Position numbers and translations under genes: made by a program. This document shows positions 60,056 through 64,000 of a DNA stretch of 64,000 bases, piece after piece. The stretch comes from Tetracladium setigerum (taxonomy: Eukaryota; Ascomycota; Leotiomycetes; Helotiales). Positions within the stretch are counted from its first letter, which is position 1. Each line of letters starts with the position of its first letter. The stretch is taken from assembly GCA_031472005.1 (NCBI GenBank), contig PZJY01000011.1, forward strand, positions 1,488,001 through 1,552,000, given 5' to 3'. The notes beneath the pieces are model-generated. The model worked only from the letters and a program-made list of their open reading frames with translations. It did no database searches and was not told the origin of the DNA.

Positions 60056-61302
60056 ATGGCTTTCCAAGCACCAGGGGACCTGCCCCTCCAGATTACTTCG
60101 GAAAACTCATCGTCTGAAAGACGCATCACACCTTCATGGACCATTGGACAGCTCAAGGCTAAGCTCGAGCCTGTCACAGGTATTCCACCACTGTCACAAA
60201 GGCTGACGCTGAGGCTCGGAAGTCAACAATCCGTCCCTCTAGAGGCTGCTGATGAAGAGAACACTCAGCTTGGGAGCTTTCCACTGGCACCATACGCTGA
60301 GATTCACGTGAGTTCCATTTCTTTAGTGTCGAGTCCGTTGCGTGGGGTGCTTCGAAACATGAGTGTGATACCGGCTTCTACAAGGTATATGCCCGTTTCC
60401 CGAGAGCTGCACCACAACTACAGATCAGTTTCCTGGTAACGGTTGAAACCAAGCGTTTGACGGCGGGATCAACTCTGATCTGGGACCTCATATCGCCGGG
60501 ACGTGCGCACAAAATTTGTCAGGTACCCGGGCGTTTTAGTCGTCTTTCAGGCTGGACAAAGGTCTTGAAAACATGCCAAGTTCATCTTCATGGACTTCTC
60601 GTTCCATCTGATGAACTCTCCCTTCTATCCACCTCCTATCCGTTTCCACAAAACACCTCCCGCTCGAGACAAACAACGAGTCCCCAGCCAAAACAAAATG
60701 GCTAAGCCACCTTTCCATCCATCACACCTCGGATGGCAACCATTATTCAGGACCACATTTTCCTCCCAAGTCCCTAACTCACAATGCTTCACATTCTAAT
60801 GTTTCTTACACAGGTCACTGACACTCGCCCACCTGGAATGCGAGCAAACTATACTGATGTCTCTGAAGTGACCAAGTATGAGATGCCACCCGAGCAGTAT
60901 GAACAGAAATCCGATTCTGTCCTAGCCTGGAAGAAAGCCCAGAAACTCGGACGTTTCGACCCCTCTGCCCCCTCCTTGGAGCAAGCTAAGCTGGCAGCTC
61001 TGGAGACCGAGATCTCAAGTCGAGGTATCGAGGTCGGTAAGAGGTGCAGAGTTGGTGCCGAAGATTCAAAGCGGGGAACAGTCATGTACATTGGCGAAGT
61101 CGAAGCTATTCCTGGTGGGATGGGCAAATGGATCGGTGTCAAGTTAGACGAGCCGGTTGGTAGGAACGATGGAAGCCTAGGAGGGAAGCGATATTGGGGC
61201 AAGGATGGGGATCCAAAGTATGGCGTCTTTGTGAGACCGGAAAGGATCGAGGTTGGTGAATGGCCCATTATCGACGATTTGGAGGACATGGAGGAGATGT
61301 GA
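60056..61302 (+). CDS. tubulin-folding cofactor B (UBL + CAP-Gly)
   Basis: Homologue of TBCB / fission yeast Alp11, which handles alpha-tubulin during heterodimer assembly; cytosolic. Exons 60056-60307 and 60814-61302; 246 aa, phase 0. The N-terminal ubiquitin-like domain is encoded in exon 1 (LPLQITSENSSSERRITPSW, LKAKLEPVTGIPPLSQRLTL). Exon 2 gives a linker (VTKYEMPPEQYEQKSDSVLA, WKKAQKLGRFDP) and a CAP-Gly domain (VGKRCRVG, GKWIGVKLDEPVGRNDGSLG, KYGVFVRPE). The C-terminus is acidic, ending DDLEDMEEM instead of the EExxF/EEY-like tail. The intron is 506 nt, about ten times the usual size here; its ends (GTGAGT, CACAG) are canonical. Confidence 0.93.
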
Positions 61303-61562
61303 GCGAGCGCTGGTGGCTGTACACCAGTACAGTAGTGCAGCGAGGTATATCTCGGATGTTGGGTTTCATGAAACAAAACTGTTTCTCTGGCTGCGCCTTC
61401 AAAACTTATGTCCGCGAGATATACAGTATTGCGCGGCCCCGCATATCCTAGCCTCCAAATCCAAAAGATCTTCAGATATGATCTCCCAAAACGACGATCC
61501 GATCCCGTCATTCAGGTACAGTCTTATCGTTTATCTGTGTTTTGCCCCATCCAAACGGCATA

Positions 61563-62310
61563 CGTTGCTTGTGTATCAGTTTCTGTTATCCGTCCAGCAA
61601 ACAACGCTAGTCTTGCTGAGTTCTGTTTTTATCGTTCTGCATGTCTATAGCATCTTTTTTGACCCTAACCTTGTTGAAAGTAACTAATTTCAACTAACTA
61701 TCCAAACACTCGAAGTTTGCTAGTGTAGCAGGTTCTCTTATCCGTCTAGCGATTGCGTGTGATACTAGGTTATATTTTTATAGATCTGCTTGTCTATAGC
61801 ATCATGTTTGACCATGATCTTGTTACTTGTGAGCAGAAACCAAAACTCTACTATCTGGCTACGTTGCTAGTTTATCGGTTTCTACTACCCGTCCAGCGAT
61901 CGCTTGTGATAATGCTAGGTTATGATTTTTATCATTCCACCTGTCTATAATATCTTTCTTGACCCTACCCTTGTTACAAAGCTGAAATTCTACTACCCAT
62001 CCACATATTTTACGTTGCTCATGTATCAGTTCCTGTTATCCGTCCAGCGAAAGCTTGTAACACTGGGTTCTGATTTATTATTCTGCTTGTCTATAATGCT
62101 TGAATCTGACCTTGTTAGAAGGAACTAAACTTCTACGAACTGTCCAAACACTCCACGTTGCTAGTGTATCAGTTTCTGTTATTCGTTCAGCGAGGGCTTG
62201 GAATGCTGAGTTATGTTTGTTATCATTTTGCCTGTCTATACTGTCACTCTTAACTCTGACCTTGCTGGGGGAAACAAGAACCTAAAATTCTGCCACCTAG
62301 GGTCGAATCT
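61563..62310 (+). repeat. five diverged ~150-bp tandem repeats
   Basis: Units start near 61563, 61714, 61862, 62013 and 62156 (spacing 151, 148, 151, 143). Each begins with a CGTTGCT.GTGTATCAG-like box, then TTATCCGTCCAGCGA, a TGCTTGTCTATA box, and GACCTTGTTA near the end. Similarity is obvious but imperfect (perhaps 65-80 percent), with substitutions and small indels. No long ORF crosses the repeats. They lie directly downstream of the tubulin cofactor gene. Confidence 0.82.
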
Positions 62311-64000
62311 TCTTGGAAAGAAAAGGCATGAATATTTTCGTACTTCCGAGCCACGCGTTGAACTTGTTTCGCTTCAAAGATGTTTGCCTGCTTCGTTGTT
62401 TGCTTGCCTCGTCTCGGTTTTTTTGGGGTTTTTTTGCTCTAGCTTTTTGGGGAGGTTTGGCAGAATTCTTCAACGCGAGATATGTTGGTGATAATGATAA
62501 TGATATTGATTAAGCTCTGGTTTCACGCATAAGCAACGTACATTATCTTGGGATCCCAGAGATCTGGAGACGTGCTGAGCTCGGGCATTATACTCGGAAT
62601 TGTCGTGAGATTGTGCCAAGACGGAAGACAGACCCAAGAAGGCAGTAGGAAGTGGATGGGTGACGTGGGCATTCGTTTGAACATATTCGTGGAATACACT
62701 GAACCGTGCAGATGGAAGTAAACAAATCGAACGAGGTAGCAAAGTTCTATTCCCACCACCAAACGCTGGTTGGGACCAGCCATTTTTCTGTCGATGGAGG
62801 CTTTGTACTCACATGAAAATTTCAAATTGATGTGTGTACATTTGTTCATAAAATTTTCTCTCCTTCTGTGCGGGTCCTCATTTCCTGTACACATTTCTTT
62901 GAATCGAGTTGACAAAATTGTTCTAATTGTTTGAGTTCTAATTGCAGTGGATGTATCTGCGCATTGGCTACACATACTGAAGCGCGAACTTCAAGAGGAA
63001 TCTATAACACAATATTAAAGATATTAAAACAAATTCCTCTCGAAATGAAGAAAAGAAAAGAAAATGCAGTAGCTGTATCAATACGCAATCAAGAAACCGC
63101 TCGCCTCGCTAAAGCCAAAAATTCGAAAAGGATGCTGAGCAATGAAATCTTTCCATGGACCAACAACACCCCATCTCAGAAATACATCAACGCCTCTCTC
63201 CCTTCCACGCAAGAACGGTGTACTCGGTCAATCCATAAACTCAAACAAACTCTTCAGCGCTACGCCTTGCCCCTCTCAAATCCGACAGCTGATGCCCAGA
63301 CTCAACATCTCCACCATTCTTTCCCCGGCTTACATTCTCAACTTCCCTTGCTTTTCCAAGGCCAATATCAAGACCACCTCCATTCGAATTCGCTGTCAAA
63401 GTGGAAGAAAGGTGAATTGCATCCTTCTTCTTCTTCCCTTTCCTCCACAGATCCCTCGTTATTCTCAGTGCTTGTGCGGACGCGATGCCGTCTGCAGCCG
63501 GTGGAGTGATGAATTGGACCTCGCTGCCTTTTTGAGCCGTGAGAACTATCGTGGCGACTTGAATTATTACGTTGGGGAGATAGTAGATGAACTATAGGAT
63601 GATAAAAGAATTTAGTTGGGGTTTTTGGGTGTGGAGATGGGACAGAGAGGTGCTAGAGGAGAGGGACAAATGCTTACGCCGCCGTTGAACATCTCCTGAC
63701 TGATTCTCATGAAGCCGCCTCCTGCTGAAATTCGGTAAAGCTGTGAATCGTAAAGTTAGAATCTCTGGCATGCAAAAGATCATCCATATTCATGAGGACT
63801 CTCACCTTCCATGTGCAAAGAATGAAACACAAACAATCAAATGAAGCTTGCAATGTAAATACCAAAAACACGTAAGGAGACGATACGCCGAAAAGACAAC
63901 CGGTGTTGTCTGTGAGGTTTGTCGCGTTGGTTTTCAAGGCCTCTGAAAAGGCTAATGTTGGACTTGAAAATCTTAAAACAAATTAGAGATGTCTTTTTAT
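62311..64000. other. right-hand end without a recognised gene
   Basis: Open frames at 63045-63509 (+, 154 codons, basic) and 63142-63597 (+, another frame) overlap each other. Neither shows a domain I recognise. The second has a Cys-containing end (QCLCGRDAVCSRW) and could belong to a spliced gene, but I cannot build a supported model. The remainder, including both strands of 63600-64000, shows nothing clear. Confidence 0.35.

Noticed and set aside
61563..62310. CRISPR-like array
   Set aside because: Units are ~150 bp, diverged throughout and without short identical repeats separated by unique spacers; the genome is also eukaryotic.

Overview
The window reads as nuclear DNA of a filamentous ascomycete, most likely a leotiomycete (the class is my inference from remembered protein similarities). 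The evidence is short GT-AG introns, dispersed genes on both strands, a Ypt1-type Rab, SepB/Ctf4, Trm9, a fungal KDM4-type demethylase, and a mariner transposon whose stops look like repeat-induced point mutation (RIP).

Layout. 1-6.1 kb: JmjN/JmjC/ePHD histone demethylase (+). 8.2-9.2 kb: relic of an alcohol-oxidase-type GMC oxidoreductase. 9.7-13.8 kb: divergent pair, Ctf4/SepB replisome protein (-) and a WD40 protein (+). 15.6-18.8 kb: large conserved fungal protein of unknown function (+). 21.5-26.4 kb: small VOC/glyoxalase protein (-), YPT1 (-), mitochondrial MMU163-like protein (+). 26.9-28.0 kb: secreted Cys-rich GPI-type protein (-). 29.4-32.0 kb: DUF726 alpha/beta-hydrolase membrane protein (-). 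33.0-34.8 kb: Ecm33-like type I surface protein (+). 35.3-45.6 kb: tandem array, all on +, of small secreted proteins with the cyanovirin-N homology (CVNH) lectin fold. 46.4-47.7 kb: Gfo/Idh/MocA dehydrogenase (-). 48.7-50.5 kb: ubiquitin-specific protease (-). 51.25-52.77 kb: mariner relic with ~49-bp terminal inverted repeats. 53.0-53.7 kb: TRM9 (+). 54.3-55.7 kb: Myb/SANT protein (-). 60.1-61.3 kb: tubulin cofactor B (+). 61.56-62.31 kb: about five diverged ~150-bp tandem repeats.

Most conserved genes are unrelated housekeeping functions (chromatin, replication, secretion, tRNA wobble modification, tubulin folding). The distinctive part is the CVNH array: six two-half genes (one interrupted by an in-frame TGA), then a composite locus with three successive 5' ends and a single 3' half. 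The paralogs differ strongly in sequence and intron layout and include micro-exons of 5, 6 and 8 nt and a GC-AG intron.

A second window-wide pattern affects reading. At 12 sites in eight genes (KDM4, the 15.6-kb gene, MMU163-like, DUF726, Ecm33-like, the 44.6-kb CVNH gene, the dehydrogenase, TRM9), plus one optional site at the KDM4 N-terminus, continuous conserved protein is recovered only if one base is added to a homopolymer run. Every case has the same sign, and exon phases confirm most of them. I read these as under-called homopolymers in the assembly, not as pseudogenes; the exon coordinates given are those of the sequence as supplied.
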